Shown here: piece by piece, positions 1 to 8,635 of the stretch | How positions within the stretch are numbered: the first letter of the stretch is position 1 | Layout of the letters: each line of letters opens with the position of its first letter | From: Betaproteobacteria bacterium UBA2293 | GTDB lineage: Bacteria; Pseudomonadota; Gammaproteobacteria; Burkholderiales; Rhodocyclaceae | Direction of reading: 5' to 3' | Assembly: GCA_002345845.1 (NCBI GenBank) | Contig: DDWF01000307.1 | Span: 2,427-16,619, forward strand | Length of the DNA: 14,193 nucleotides | Notes under the pieces: generated by a model | Database searches by the model: none | What the model saw: the letters and a program-made list of their open reading frames with translations, nothing else | Told to the model about the DNA's origin: nothing | Position numbers and translations under genes: made by a program

Positions 1-2185
1 TGGAGAAATCGAGGATGTCGTTGATTACCGCCAGCAGGTGTTGGCCCGCGGCATCGATTTTATGCAGGTGAGCAATCTGCTCCGGTGGCAGCACGCCATG
101 ACGCATGACGTAGGTCAGGCCGAGAATGGCGTTCAGCGGGGTGCGGATCTCATGGCTCATGTTGGCGACGAAGACGCTTTTCGCTTCGTTGGCAATGTCG
201 GCTGCCTGGCGGGCTGCCGAGAGTTCGGCGGTACGGCTGTCGACCAGCGCTTCCAGGTGCTGCCGGTGCTGTTCCAGTTCGGCCGCCAGGCGCTTGCGCT
301 CGCTGATGTCCTGATGGGCGATGACGACGCCGCGGATTGTCGTTCCCAGCGGTGTCACCATCATGCTGAACCAGCGCTGCCGGTCCGGCGCATGGCAGGC
401 GTACTCAAGGTTGAAATACGGCTGCTGCCCGGCGAGTACGGCGCGGATGCCGGCAGCGGCGGCCGCCGCATCGTCGCCGGCCGGGCCGGCAGCGTGCTGG
501 CAGATCGCCAGGTAATTGCTGCCGACGCCGGTCTGGGGCACTGCGATGCCCGGTGGCGGAGCGTTTTCGGCGGCGAAGCGTTGCCAATTCTCGTTGACTG
601 CAACGATCACGCCATCGCGGTCGAGGACGGCGATGTTGGCGGCGATCGCTTCGAGCACACCGTTCTTGAAATCCTCGCTGGCCCGCAGTTCGATGGCGAC
701 CTTGGCCATGCGCTCGCGGGCGGCGACCGCATCCTCGAGCAGGTTGAGGGCGGCCAGGCGCTCCCGACGCTGCGCTTCGAGCACTGCTTCCTGGCTCTGG
801 CGCAGCGCTTCGGCGGCTCGCTGGCGCTCGGTGATGTCGTAAAAGGCGGCGAGTACGCCGTCGTTGAGGACGATGCCGGAAACGACCATGAGGCGCTGCG
901 AGCCGTCGCGGCAGGTGATCCGGTATTCGGCCGGGGCGATGTTGCCGTCGCCGGCCACCGCTTGGCGGACGGCGGCATGCCAGGCGGCGAAGGCCTGGGC
1001 GCGATAGTCGGGGTCCGGGAAGGCTTGCGCCCACCACTCGGCGACGCGGGGAATCTCGGCGCGCGTATAGCCGAATTCCTGCTCGTAGCGGTCGTTGATC
1101 TCGACGAAGCTGCCATCTTTGGCGCCGAAGCACATCGCCAGCGGCGCGTTCTGGAACATCCGGCGAAAGCGTTCCTGGCTGTGCGCCAGGCGCTCTTCGG
1201 CGGCCTGCCGGGTGTTGGCCGTGACCTGCAGCAAGTGGCCGAGCGCATCGATTTCGCTGATCCCGGAGGCGAGCGGGGCGGTGGTCGTCGCCTGCTCCAG
1301 TTCGGCCATGGCCCGGGTCAGCCGGCGGCTGCCCAGGGTGGTGGCGGCAATGCTGAGCAGCGTGGCGCCGAGCACGGCCGCCAGCAAGGCCAGGGCCGAG
1401 TGGCGAAGCGGTGCCTGACGGACCGCCTGGGGGATTTCCAGGACCAGCGACCAGGGCGCCACGGCGGAGGCCACCGGGTAGCGTTCCAGTTTTTCCTCGG
1501 TGTTGGTGGCGGTCGAGCGCAGCGCACCGTGGCGAGCAATCAGAGCGCCGTTGCTGTCGTACAGCGTGACGCGCCAGTTCGCCGGCAGATTGAGGCCTTC
1601 CAGGTGCGCCTGCAGTTGCCGGGTCTCCAGCGTCGCCAGCAGCAGGTACTGTGGCTGCTCCTGGCGTTGCACCGGCACGGCGATGGCGACCAGCGGTTCG
1701 CCGGCGATCGGCCCGGCAAATATGTCGCCGACCGCCGGCTTGCCGCTGGCCAGTGCCGCTGGTGCGGCCGCCTTGCCGTTCGGCTGCGGCAACCGGGGCA
1801 GCGGGCCGCTGGCCAACGGCAGCCGGGTGTTGAGCAGCATCTGCAGGCCAAGGTCGGCGAGCACGACATGGCTGCCGAAGTTCTTGCGGAAGCCGTGCGC
1901 CTCCTGATAGAAGGCTGCGCGCGTCGACGGCTGATCGAGTAGCGGTGAGCTGGCGAGAACGCCGAGGGCGCTGATACGTGCCAGCAGATACTGGTCGACA
2001 CTGGCGGCGAAATTGGCGGCGCGGGCAGCCGCATCGTCATCGGCTTCGGCGCCCCGGGTGCGCACGTTGTCGAAGGCCAGCCAGGCGGCGAGCAGCAGCA
2101 GCGGCAACAGGGTCAGCCAGATCAGCCGGGCCAGGAAGACGGACAGGCGGGTGCTGCCGCGGGCGTTCGGCTGGCCATCGCTCAT
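1..2185 (-). CDS. PAS-domain sensor histidine kinase, probably hybrid (3' end beyond left edge)
   Basis: This is the N-terminal 728 residues of a membrane-bound sensor kinase; the reading frame stays open to base 2. A transmembrane helix at about 14-43 and another at about 261-286 flank an extracytoplasmic region of some 215 residues, probably a Cache-type ligand sensor. Two PAS-like domains follow, at about 335-455 (ending in DITERQRAAE) and about 510-630 (ending in DISERKR). The HisKA box NMSHEIRTPLNAILGL puts the phosphoacceptor at His677. The ATPase domain, and any receiver domain, lie outside the window. The HisKA subtype is the one usually found in hybrid kinases (family knowledge), so 'hybrid' is inference. 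The ATG overlaps the stop of the upstream PAS gene as ATGA, and GAGGA lies 6 bases before it, so translation is probably coupled. The stimulus is unknown. Confidence 0.9.
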   Translation of the reverse strand, partial: MSDGQPNARGSTRLSVFLARLIWLTLLPLLLLAAWLAFDNVRTRGAEADDDAAARAANFAASVDQYLLARISALGVLASSPLLDQPSTRAAFYQEAHGFRKNFGSHVVLADLGLQMLLNTRLPLASGPLPRLPQPNGKAAAPAALASGKPAVGDIFAGPIAGEPLVAIAVPVQRQEQPQYLLLATLETRQLQAHLEGLNLPANWRVTLYDSNGALIARHGALRSTATNTEEKLERYPVASAVAPWSLVLEIPQAVRQAPLRHSALALLAAVLGATLLSIAATTLGSRRLTRAMAELEQATTTAPLASGISEIDALGHLLQVTANTRQAAEERLAHSQERFRRMFQNAPLAMCFGAKDGSFVEINDRYEQEFGYTRAEIPRVAEWWAQAFPDPDYRAQAFAAWHAAVRQAVAGDGNIAPAEYRITCRDGSQRLMVVSGIVLNDGVLAAFYDITERQRAAEALRQSQEAVLEAQRRERLAALNLLEDAVAARERMAKVAIELRASEDFKNGVLEAIAANIAVLDRDGVIVAVNENWQRFAAENAPPPGIAVPQTGVGSNYLAICQHAAGPAGDDAAAAAAGIRAVLAGQQPYFNLEYACHAPDRQRWFSMMVTPLGTTIRGVVIAHQDISERKRLAAELEQHRQHLEALVDSRTAELSAARQAADIANEAKSVFVANMSHEIRTPLNAILGLTYVMRHGVLPPEQIAHLHKIDAAGQHLLAVINDILDFS

Positions 2186-4338
2186 CGCTGATCCTCGGCT
2201 GGCAGCGTTTCATCCTCGAGGAAGTCCAGGCGGTACGGTGGTGCCCGGCCGAGTTCGCGCGACAGCGCGTTGACGGCTTTTTTCAGTTCGATCATGTCGA
2301 TTTCGCGGCCGACCATGGCCTGATTGAAGCGCTCCAGTTCCTGGTTGCGCTGGCCGAGTTCCTCGGCTTGCTGACGCAGGAACAGCTCGGCGAACTTCTT
2401 GTCGGTTATGTCGTGGTTGAGGCCGCGGTAACCGCACAGCCGGCCCTGGCTGTCGATGATCGGGGTGGCACTGATCAACACCTGGCAGAGGCTGCCATCG
2501 CGGCTGAGGCTGACGGTTTCCAGATTGCGGATGGGGAGTTGCCGCTCGGCGGTGTAGCTGAGGAAACTGCGGATGCGCCCGACCTCTTCATCCGGCATCA
2601 GTTCGAACAGGGCCTTGCCGAGCAGTTCATCGGCCGGGTAGCCGAGCAGCTTGGCGACGCTGCCCGAGACATAGGTGTAGCGCCACTCGCCATCGACCTC
2701 CCAGATCCAGTCGGAGGAGGCGGTGACGATATCCTGGAACCGCTGTTCGCTCTGGCGCAGGACTTCGGCTGCCCGGTCGCGCTCGGTGATGTCGCGGGAA
2801 ATGCCGAAGAGCCCCGTAATCTGGCCGTCAGCATCGCGTAGCGGACCCTTGGTGGCGAGGAAAAGGCGTTCGCCCTGCTCGGTTTGCAGGTGTTCCTCGA
2901 AGGTGACCAGGGACTGGCGCTGCATCACTTCGCGGTCGTTGGCCATGACCAGTGCCGCTTGTGCCGGCGGGAACAGGGCCCGGTCGTCATGGCCGATGAT
3001 TTCCCCGGCGGCTTTGCCGGACAGTTGTTCGGCCGCCCGATTGAACAACAGGTAGCGACCGTCGCGGTCCTTGGCGAAGATGGCGTCGCCGGAAGCATCG
3101 GCGATGGCACCGAGCAAGGTCAGCGCCTGCAGTCGCTCGTCCTGCGACTTGCGGATGACCTCGGTGAGCAGCAGTTGCTGCCGCTGGCGCAGAACCACCG
3201 CGCCGACCAGCGTGGCGAACAGCGCGGACAAGCCGCTGAGCACGATCCACAACGCTTCGCCGAAAGTGGCATCGTGCAGTTCGGCGACGTCGATCTTGGC
3301 GAGCAGGAACCAGTCGGAGCCGGGAATGGCCTGGACTACGCCGAGCACGTTCGCATCGCGGTAGTCGATGCCGCTGCTGGCTTCGCCGAGTCGACTCTCG
3401 CCGCGGCGGCTGCGGGCGGTCAGTAGATCCTTGCTGCTTAGCGGCAGGCGCAGTTTGCCGGCGCTCTCCTCGCGGTGGCGCAACTCGTTGATGAACACGA
3501 TCTCCTCGCCATCCTGGCGGAAAAGCAGTGATTCCGCGGTCAGACTGTGGACTGGCCAACTGGCCAGGAGCGGCTCGAGCCAGCTGGCCGGATCGCTGCG
3601 CAGCACGATCAGCGGCGGCTCGGCGCCGACGCCGGCCAACGGCACCAGCAGGTCGAGATGCAGGTGGCCAAGGCTGTCGACGTCCGGGGGCACTTGGCGG
3701 ATGCGGCCATCGACGGTGGCCTGGCGCACCGCCAACTGCAGCGCCGGGGTCAGCCCGGCCGAGCTGCCGGAATTCCACAGCAGCTTTCCCTGGTGGTCGA
3801 GCAGCAGCAGCGCATCGGTCTTGCTGCGCTGGCGGAACTGTTCCAGGACGACCGGTAGTTGCCCGCCATTGGCCGCCTCGCCCTGGTCGCGCCACAACTG
3901 GTACTGGCGGGCGACCGACGGGCTGCCGCGCAGCAGTTCGCCATCGCTGTGGCGTTCCTGCAACCAGTTGCCGATCTGCTGACTTTTCAGTTCGGCGATG
4001 GTCTGCAGCCGTTCGACTTCCTTGTCGCGCTGCTGGCCGTAGGTGCGCAGGGCGCCGAAAGCGGTGAGCGCGACGATGGCGATCACCAGCACGGCGATCA
4101 GTGCGCGCAAGAGACCGCCGGAGATGGCCGGCAGCGGCGCAAGATTTTCCGGGCGCCCGCGCATCAGCCAGTAGAGCAGGCCGGCGGTGACGGCGACGAA
4201 CAGCCAGCCCTTGACGGTGCTGGCCAGAACGATGGCTGTCGGGTCGGTGAACAGCCAGCCGACGATCCGGTCCGAGAGCAGAATCCACAGGGCGGCGAAG
4301 GCCGCGTAGCTGAAGGCGATGGTCAGGGCGGGAGTCAT
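2182..4338 (-). CDS. Membrane-bound PAS domain sensor protein lacking an output domain
   Basis: A 718-residue protein. Three hydrophobic helices lie near the N-terminus (about 8-30, 36-58 and 76-97), then an extracytoplasmic region of about 265 residues, a fourth helix (about 366-388), and two PAS domains ending in GISRDITERDR and GLNHDITDKK. A charged, coiled-coil-like tail contains ERFNQAMVGREIDMIELKK. No HisKA, HATPase, GGDEF, EAL or methyl-accepting region follows: the protein stops about 60 residues after the second PAS. I chose ATG at 4338 because GAAGGGG lies 8 bases upstream of it; a longer frame would need a TTG codon at 4365 with no better site. The stop overlaps the ATG of the downstream kinase, so the two are probably made together, and this protein may act as a co-sensor of that kinase. 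That role is inference. The tail type is familiar as a linker ahead of kinase or GGDEF domains. Confidence 0.88.
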   Translation of the reverse strand: MTPALTIAFSYAAFAALWILLSDRIVGWLFTDPTAIVLASTVKGWLFVAVTAGLLYWLMRGRPENLAPLPAISGGLLRALIAVLVIAIVALTAFGALRTYGQQRDKEVERLQTIAELKSQQIGNWLQERHSDGELLRGSPSVARQYQLWRDQGEAANGGQLPVVLEQFRQRSKTDALLLLDHQGKLLWNSGSSAGLTPALQLAVRQATVDGRIRQVPPDVDSLGHLHLDLLVPLAGVGAEPPLIVLRSDPASWLEPLLASWPVHSLTAESLLFRQDGEEIVFINELRHREESAGKLRLPLSSKDLLTARSRRGESRLGEASSGIDYRDANVLGVVQAIPGSDWFLLAKIDVAELHDATFGEALWIVLSGLSALFATLVGAVVLRQRQQLLLTEVIRKSQDERLQALTLLGAIADASGDAIFAKDRDGRYLLFNRAAEQLSGKAAGEIIGHDDRALFPPAQAALVMANDREVMQRQSLVTFEEHLQTEQGERLFLATKGPLRDADGQITGLFGISRDITERDRAAEVLRQSEQRFQDIVTASSDWIWEVDGEWRYTYVSGSVAKLLGYPADELLGKALFELMPDEEVGRIRSFLSYTAERQLPIRNLETVSLSRDGSLCQVLISATPIIDSQGRLCGYRGLNHDITDKKFAELFLRQQAEELGQRNQELERFNQAMVGREIDMIELKKAVNALSRELGRAPPYRLDFLEDETLPAEDQR

Positions 4339-4425
4339 CTTGTACGCCCCTTCTCTAGTGAGCAATGTCGGCGGTGGCGGTGAAGGAGGCAGTGTAGGCC
4401 ACCGGTGCCCGCCGTCATCTCTGGC

Positions 4426-5034
4426 TTAGCTTAGTGTCATCACCGCCTTGACTAGTTCCGCCAGGGTGCGCACCCCCATCTTTTCCATGACCCGGGCGCG
4501 ATGGGCTTCCACCGTCTTCATGCTGATGTCGAGGGTGTCGGCGATCTGCTTGTTGAGCTTGCCGGCGACGACCAGATGCATGACTTCGCGTTCGCGCTGG
4601 GTGAGCAGTTCGAGGCGGTTGGCAATGGCGTCATCGCGCTCGCGGCGGGCGGCGATCTGGCTGTCCAGTTCGAGGGCGCGCTCGATGCGTGAGAGCAGGT
4701 CGGCGTTGTGGAAGGGCTTTTCGATGAAGTCGCAGGCGCCGCGCTGCAGGGCGCCGACGGCCATGGGTACGTCGCCGTGGCCGGTGACGAAGATGATCGG
4801 CAGGCGCGAGCCGAGGGCGTCGAGCTTTTCCTGCAGTTCGAGGCCGCTCATTTCCGGCATGCGCACGTCGAGCACCAGGCAGCCACGCATGGCCGGCGAC
4901 CAGGCGGCCAGATAGCTTTCGCCGGAGTCGAAGCAGGCGATGCGGTAACCCTCGCCCTCGAGCAGCCAGGTCATCGAGTCGCGCATGGCTTCGTCGTCGT
5001 CGACGACGAAAATGGTTTGCGTCGGATCACTCAT
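4426..5034 (-). CDS. FixJ/NarL-type response regulator
   Basis: A 202-residue DNA-binding response regulator, the usual length for the FixJ/TodT/TtrR group. The receiver domain (about 6-122) has the acidic pair at Asp12-Asp13, phosphoacceptor Asp56 in LVLDVRMPEMSG, Thr84 in FVTGHGD and Lys106 in EKPF. A LuxR-type helix-turn-helix follows at about 140-198 (LTQREREVMHLVVAGKLNKQ, then SMKTVEAHRARVMEKMGV). The ATG is preceded by AGAGGA and overlaps the end of the kinase gene by 8 bases (ATGAGTGA). That overlap makes it the cognate partner of the kinase with high likelihood. It should activate transcription after phosphorylation. Its targets are not shown by the sequence; the adjacent lrgAB pair is the most obvious candidate (inference). 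An 87-base gap without a clear terminator separates it from the PAS sensor gene downstream. Confidence 0.95.
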   Translation of the reverse strand: MSDPTQTIFVVDDDEAMRDSMTWLLEGEGYRIACFDSGESYLAAWSPAMRGCLVLDVRMPEMSGLELQEKLDALGSRLPIIFVTGHGDVPMAVGALQRGACDFIEKPFHNADLLSRIERALELDSQIAARRERDDAIANRLELLTQREREVMHLVVAGKLNKQIADTLDISMKTVEAHRARVMEKMGVRTLAELVKAVMTLS

Positions 5035-7414
5035 CGTTTTCCTCTATCGGCACGGTGAAACGGAAGACGGTGCCGCCTTCGCGGCGGGTTTCGGCCCACA
5101 GCCGCCCTTGGTGGAACTCGATGATCGAGCGGCAGATGGGCAGGCCGATGCCCATGCCTTCCGGCTTGGTCGTGTAGAAGGGGGCGAATATGCGGTCCAT
5201 GTCGTCTTCGTTGAGGCCGTGACCCTGGTCGATGACCGAGACCTCGAGCATGCGCTCGTCGACCACTGCAGCCTGGATGGTCAGCCGGCGGCGTTCGAAG
5301 GGTACATCGTTCATCGCCTCGATGCCATTCTTGATCAGGTTGAGCAACACCTGCTCGATCATGATGCGGTCGACGACGATGTTCGGCAGCTTGTCCGGGA
5401 TGTCGACGATGATCTGGCTGCCGGTACGCTTGGCCTCGATGTCGGCGAAAGCGCGTGCTTCATCGACCAGTTCGTGCAGCGCGATCGGCCAGCGTACCGG
5501 GTCGCTTTTCTTCACCATGTCACGCATCCGGCGGATGATCTTGCCGGCCCGCTCGGCCTGCTCGGAGGCCTTCTGCATGGCGCCCAGCAGGTCATCGATG
5601 CGGTAGTTGCCGCCCTGCATGCGCTTGACGCAACCGGCGCAGTAATTGGCGATCGCCGATAGCGGCTGGTTCAGTTCGTGGGCCAGCGAACTGGCCATCT
5701 CGCCCATGGTGATCAGGCGCGAGGTTTGTTCCAGGCGCTTTTGCTGCTGCAGGTTGACCTCTTCGATGTGCTTGCGGTCGGTGATGTCGGCACCGATCTG
5801 GACGCGTACCGTGCGCCCGTCCACCCAGCGGATGGCGCGCTCGTGCAGGTGATACCAGCGGCCGGACAGGGTGTGCTGGAGTTCGCCATCGAACAGTTCG
5901 CAGGGCAGGTCCTCGGGGCGCAGCTGGCCGGGATCGCGCGTCAGCATCTCGGGCAGCGGCCGGCAGGCAGCGGTGATCAGGGCGGAGTTGGCGCCGACCG
6001 TATCGAAGCCGAAGATGTTCTGGAAGGCACGATTGGCGAAGAGGATCTCGCCGGTCTGCACGTCGGTGACGTGCACCGCCGAGTCGAGACCGTCGATGAC
6101 GGTGACGAAGCGCTCATGGGCGCGCTCCAGTTCGACCCGTGCCCGCTTCGGTTCGGTGATGTCGTTCATCGAGGCCATCCAGCCGATCTGCACGCCATTG
6201 GTGTCGATCAGCGGCGAGAAGTAGAGGCGGACGTCGAAGCGCTCGCCACTCTTGCGCATGATGCGCATCTCGAAGCCGCTGGCCGGAGCCTGACCGGCCA
6301 GGGCCTGGTCGATGTTGTGCTGCAGCTTGTTGAATTCCTCGGCTGGCCAGTAGGGGTAAGGCGGGGCGACGCCGAGCAGTTCCGACTCGTCGAAGCCGGT
6401 CATCCGGCAGAAAGCGGCGTTGACGAAGGTGATCCTGCCCTCCAGGTCGATGGCGCGCAGGCCGGTGATCATCGATTGCGCCATCGCCTGGCGGAAAGCG
6501 TAAGCGGCGCGCAGCTTCTCCTCGGTGTCGGCCCGGTGGTGAGCGTGGCGACGGAGCTGGATCAGGGTGACGGTGGCGATGCCGGTGAGGACGACGATCA
6601 GGATCGCCGGCAGGAAGGGCAGCCAGGCGCCGCCGCCGCGGTAGGCGACGATCTGCATGGCGAGCTGGTTGCCCGGCAGGTCGAGGTTGATCGAGCCGGA
6701 AATCTGGCGGTCGCTCGGGCGGATCGAGGAGTTGCTGAACAGCTCGTTCTTGTCGGCATCGACGATGGTCAGCGCATAGCGGGAGTTGAAGCCGGCGGGC
6801 AGGGTGTAACGCAACAGCGGCTCAAACGACTGCAGGGCGATGAAGGCGCCGAGATCGGCACTGCTTTGCTGCACCGGCAGGATCAGGTCGTTGGCCGGAC
6901 CCGGCCGTTTGCCCTGGTATTCGCGCGAAAAAACCGGAGTACGGGTGCGCAGTGCCTCTTCCAGCGCCTTCAGCCGAACCCCGTCCAGCTGCTCGCCGAC
7001 GAATGCCGCCGTCGCCTCATTCGGCGCCACCCATTCGACCTTACCGTCGGTGCTGACCCAGATGATGGCATCCAGTTCGGGGTTGTCCGCTACATAGCGA
7101 CTGGACTTGACCTGGAAGGCTTCGTAGGTGAGCTGGCGGAACTCCTGTTCGCGACCGAGTTCGCCGAGAAAGTCCTGATGCGCGTTGAGGCGGTTCTCGA
7201 TGGTCCATTCCGCCCAGTGCATGTCGCCCTCGAGGGCCGAACGCGCCGTATCCTGCTCGCGCCATTGCAGGAAGGCAGTGACCAGCAGCATGGCGACGGC
7301 AAAAACGCCGATGGCGGCGTAGGGCGCCAGCCACAGCCAAGTCTGGCGGCGGGGGGCGGGAGGCGGCGAGATGAACATTGACCAATTCTTCGCCGCGCGC
7401 AGCGGGGAGACCAT
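5027..7414 (-). CDS. FixL-like membrane PAS sensor histidine kinase
   Basis: A 795-residue kinase. Transmembrane helices at about 27-50 and about 264-287 bracket an extracytoplasmic sensor region with a CHASE/Cache-like look (for example DAIIWVSTDGKVEWVAP at 115-131). PAS domains lie at about 305-425 and 432-548. The HisKA box SLAHELNQPLSAIANY gives phosphoacceptor His579; this HELNQPL form is typical of the FixL/DctB/TtrS class. The ATPase domain shows the N box (NLIKNGIEAM, 692-701), DQGHGL (729-734) and GMGIGLPI (753-760). There is no receiver domain, so it is a classical kinase. It overlaps the response regulator start by 8 bases. No haem-PAS signature is obvious to me, so oxygen sensing is not claimed. 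The start at 7414 is backed by AGGG 9 bases upstream; ATG at 7378 is a credible alternative. It lies 64 bases downstream of lrgB with no clear terminator between, so read-through from lrgAB is possible. Confidence 0.95.
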   Translation of the reverse strand: MVSPLRAAKNWSMFISPPPAPRRQTWLWLAPYAAIGVFAVAMLLVTAFLQWREQDTARSALEGDMHWAEWTIENRLNAHQDFLGELGREQEFRQLTYEAFQVKSSRYVADNPELDAIIWVSTDGKVEWVAPNEATAAFVGEQLDGVRLKALEEALRTRTPVFSREYQGKRPGPANDLILPVQQSSADLGAFIALQSFEPLLRYTLPAGFNSRYALTIVDADKNELFSNSSIRPSDRQISGSINLDLPGNQLAMQIVAYRGGGAWLPFLPAILIVVLTGIATVTLIQLRRHAHHRADTEEKLRAAYAFRQAMAQSMITGLRAIDLEGRITFVNAAFCRMTGFDESELLGVAPPYPYWPAEEFNKLQHNIDQALAGQAPASGFEMRIMRKSGERFDVRLYFSPLIDTNGVQIGWMASMNDITEPKRARVELERAHERFVTVIDGLDSAVHVTDVQTGEILFANRAFQNIFGFDTVGANSALITAACRPLPEMLTRDPGQLRPEDLPCELFDGELQHTLSGRWYHLHERAIRWVDGRTVRVQIGADITDRKHIEEVNLQQQKRLEQTSRLITMGEMASSLAHELNQPLSAIANYCAGCVKRMQGGNYRIDDLLGAMQKASEQAERAGKIIRRMRDMVKKSDPVRWPIALHELVDEARAFADIEAKRTGSQIIVDIPDKLPNIVVDRIMIEQVLLNLIKNGIEAMNDVPFERRRLTIQAAVVDERMLEVSVIDQGHGLNEDDMDRIFAPFYTTKPEGMGIGLPICRSIIEFHQGRLWAETRREGGTVFRFTVPIEENDE

Positions 7415-7478
7415 TGGTACTTACCCTAAGGACGTAGCGAGCAGCGCCTGCATCTGTGCTACCTGGCCCCGCCGAGGC

Positions 7479-8204
7479 TCAACCAGCAGTGAGCCAGCTG
7501 GCTAGCAGCGGCACCAGCAGGGCGGTGAGGGCGCCGTTGAGGCCCATGGCCAGGGCGGCGAAGGCACCGCTCTGTTCGCTGACCTGGAAGGCGCGGGCGG
7601 TACCGATGCCATGCGAGGCGACGCCGATGGCGAAGCCGCGGATGGCCGGATCGCGCAGCTTCAGCGCGTCGAACACGTAGCGGGCGGCGACGGCGCCGAT
7701 GATGCCGGTGATGATGACCAGCACGGCGGTCAGAGAGGGAATACCGCCGATGCGTTCGGCGACGCCCATGGCGATCGGCGTGGTCACCGACTTGGGGGCC
7801 AGCGACAACTGCGTGGACAGGCTGGCGCCGAACAGGCGACCGATCAGCACCGCCGAGAGGACGGCGGTCAGGCTGCCGGCGAGCAGGCCGACGATGACCG
7901 GTAGCAGCATGGCGCGGACACGGCGGATCTGCGTGTACAGCGGAATGGCCAGGGCGACGGTGGCCGGACCGAGCAGGAAGTGCACGAACTGGGCGCCGGC
8001 GAAATAGGTTTCGTAACGGGTCGAGGTCAGCCACAGGACGAGCACCAGCATGCTCACCGCGATCAGCACCGGATTGACCAGCGGGTTGCCGCCGGAGCGC
8101 TGGTAGAGCCAGAAGGCTGCCTGGTAGGCGAGCAGGGTGATGGTCAGACCGAGCAATGGCGACGCCGACAGATACACCCAGAGTTCGCTGATCGGCGGGG
8201 TCAT
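7479..8204 (-). CDS. lrgB: LrgB/CidB family (YohK-like) membrane protein
   Basis: A 241-residue, very hydrophobic integral membrane protein of the usual LrgB length, with several predicted helices. Family hallmarks visible are FLLGPATVALAIPLY, LAPKSVTTPIAMGVAERIGG and IGVASHGIGTARAF. Members were first described as antiholin-like modulators of murein hydrolases. Later work links LrgA/LrgB homologues to transport of small organic acids: pyruvate in Bacillus PftAB, and glycolate/glycerate in the plastid PLGG1 fusion. Which role applies here cannot be read from the sequence, and the symbol is a family-level name. I chose ATG at 8204 because GGAGG sits 7 bases upstream and the ATG overlaps the lrgA stop as ATGA; longer frames upstream of it are out of character for the family. 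The neighbouring kinase/regulator pair downstream recalls the LytSR/LytST systems that control lrgAB in Gram-positives, although these kinases are of a different type. Confidence 0.93.
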   Translation of the reverse strand: MTPPISELWVYLSASPLLGLTITLLAYQAAFWLYQRSGGNPLVNPVLIAVSMLVLVLWLTSTRYETYFAGAQFVHFLLGPATVALAIPLYTQIRRVRAMLLPVIVGLLAGSLTAVLSAVLIGRLFGASLSTQLSLAPKSVTTPIAMGVAERIGGIPSLTAVLVIITGIIGAVAARYVFDALKLRDPAIRGFAIGVASHGIGTARAFQVSEQSGAFAALAMGLNGALTALLVPLLASWLTAG

Positions 8205-8557
8205 GGCGTTTCCTCCGGGGCTGCCCGGCGCTGGCAGTATTTCATTGCCAGGGCGGTGACCACCAGGGTGGCGATGGTGCTGATCAATAGCGACAACAGC
8301 AGGGCCAGCCATTCATCAGCGACGCGATGCAGATGCACCATGATCCCGGTGCCGGCCGGGACGAAGAGCAGTGACAGGTGTTGCAGCAGATTCTGGCTGG
8401 TCGTCCGCAAGTCCTCGCCGGGGCCGCCGCGCACGGCGAGGGCGATGAACAGCAGCAGCATGCCGATCACCGGGCCGGGGATCGGCAGGTCGAAGAAGCG
8501 GGCCAGCACTTCGCCGGTCAGCTGGAAAACCAGCAGCAGGGAGAGAGCGGAGATCAC
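8201..8557 (-). CDS. lrgA: LrgA/CidA family (YohJ-like) membrane protein
   Basis: A 118-residue membrane protein with about four hydrophobic segments, matching the usual 115-130 residue LrgA size. The N-terminal core FQLTGEVLARFFDLPIPGPV, followed by IGMLLLFIAL, is the family signature, and LLFVPAGTGIMVH is the second typical block. LrgA works with LrgB; the ATGA overlap of the two genes supports co-translation. The start is GTG at 8557. No strong Shine-Dalgarno precedes it, but no in-frame alternative fits the conserved N-terminus. It is the first gene after the 109-base gap that follows the diguanylate cyclase, a gap that holds a candidate promoter and an inverted repeat. The function is organic acid transport or holin-like activity; family members support both and the sequence does not decide. 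Confidence 0.93.
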   Translation of the reverse strand: MISALSLLLVFQLTGEVLARFFDLPIPGPVIGMLLLFIALAVRGGPGEDLRTTSQNLLQHLSLLFVPAGTGIMVHLHRVADEWLALLLSLLISTIATLVVTALAMKYCQRRAAPEETP

Positions 8558-8587
8558 GGGCGGCTTTCGGGGAAAGAAAATGCCGCC

Positions 8588-8616
8588 AGTGTATTGCGTC
8601 GGTCAGGTTTTGATAA
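8588..8616 (-). promoter_or_regulatory. Candidate sigma-70 type promoter for lrgAB
   Basis: On the minus strand TTATCA (8616-8611) and TACACT (8593-8588) are separated by exactly 17 bases. Each matches its consensus at four of six positions. Transcription would begin near 8580, about 22 bases before the lrgA GTG. The match is moderate and rests on inspection only. Confidence 0.3.
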
Positions 8617-8635
8617 CGGGCGTCAAAGTGGCTTG

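Noticed and set aside
1..60. The left edge (end of a HisKA domain) and the right edge (start of a HisKA domain) look alike, which suggested a circular molecule or an assembly repeat
   Set aside because: The two regions align as proteins (INDILDFS and INDILDIS) but differ at many bases, and joining the ends would be out of frame. They are paralogous kinases.
38..1942. A 634-codon plus-strand open frame lying opposite the left-edge kinase gene
   Set aside because: The minus-strand frame encodes recognisable membrane, PAS and HisKA domains, while the plus-strand product has no recognisable motif. Long antisense frames are a usual by-product of GC-rich codon use.
4339..4425. A possible promoter in the gap between the FixJ-like regulator and the PAS sensor gene
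   Set aside because: No pair of -35 and -10 hexamers with acceptable spacing was found, and no terminator-like hairpin with a T-run. Read-through or a weak promoter cannot be told apart.
4988..5012. A GTC/GAC repeat with a 16-bp palindrome near the start of the FixJ-like regulator
   Set aside because: It encodes the conserved VVDDDE stretch of the receiver domain; the symmetry follows from the Val and Asp codons.
5678..7381. A 567-codon plus-strand open frame opposite the FixL-like kinase
   Set aside because: It mirrors the kinase codons and shows no domain, no clear ribosome site and no hydrophobic or catalytic pattern.
8205..8312. A longer lrgB reading frame with 36 extra N-terminal residues
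   Set aside because: The extra part lies inside lrgA in another frame and is not hydrophobic. The ATG at 8204 has GGAGG at proper distance.
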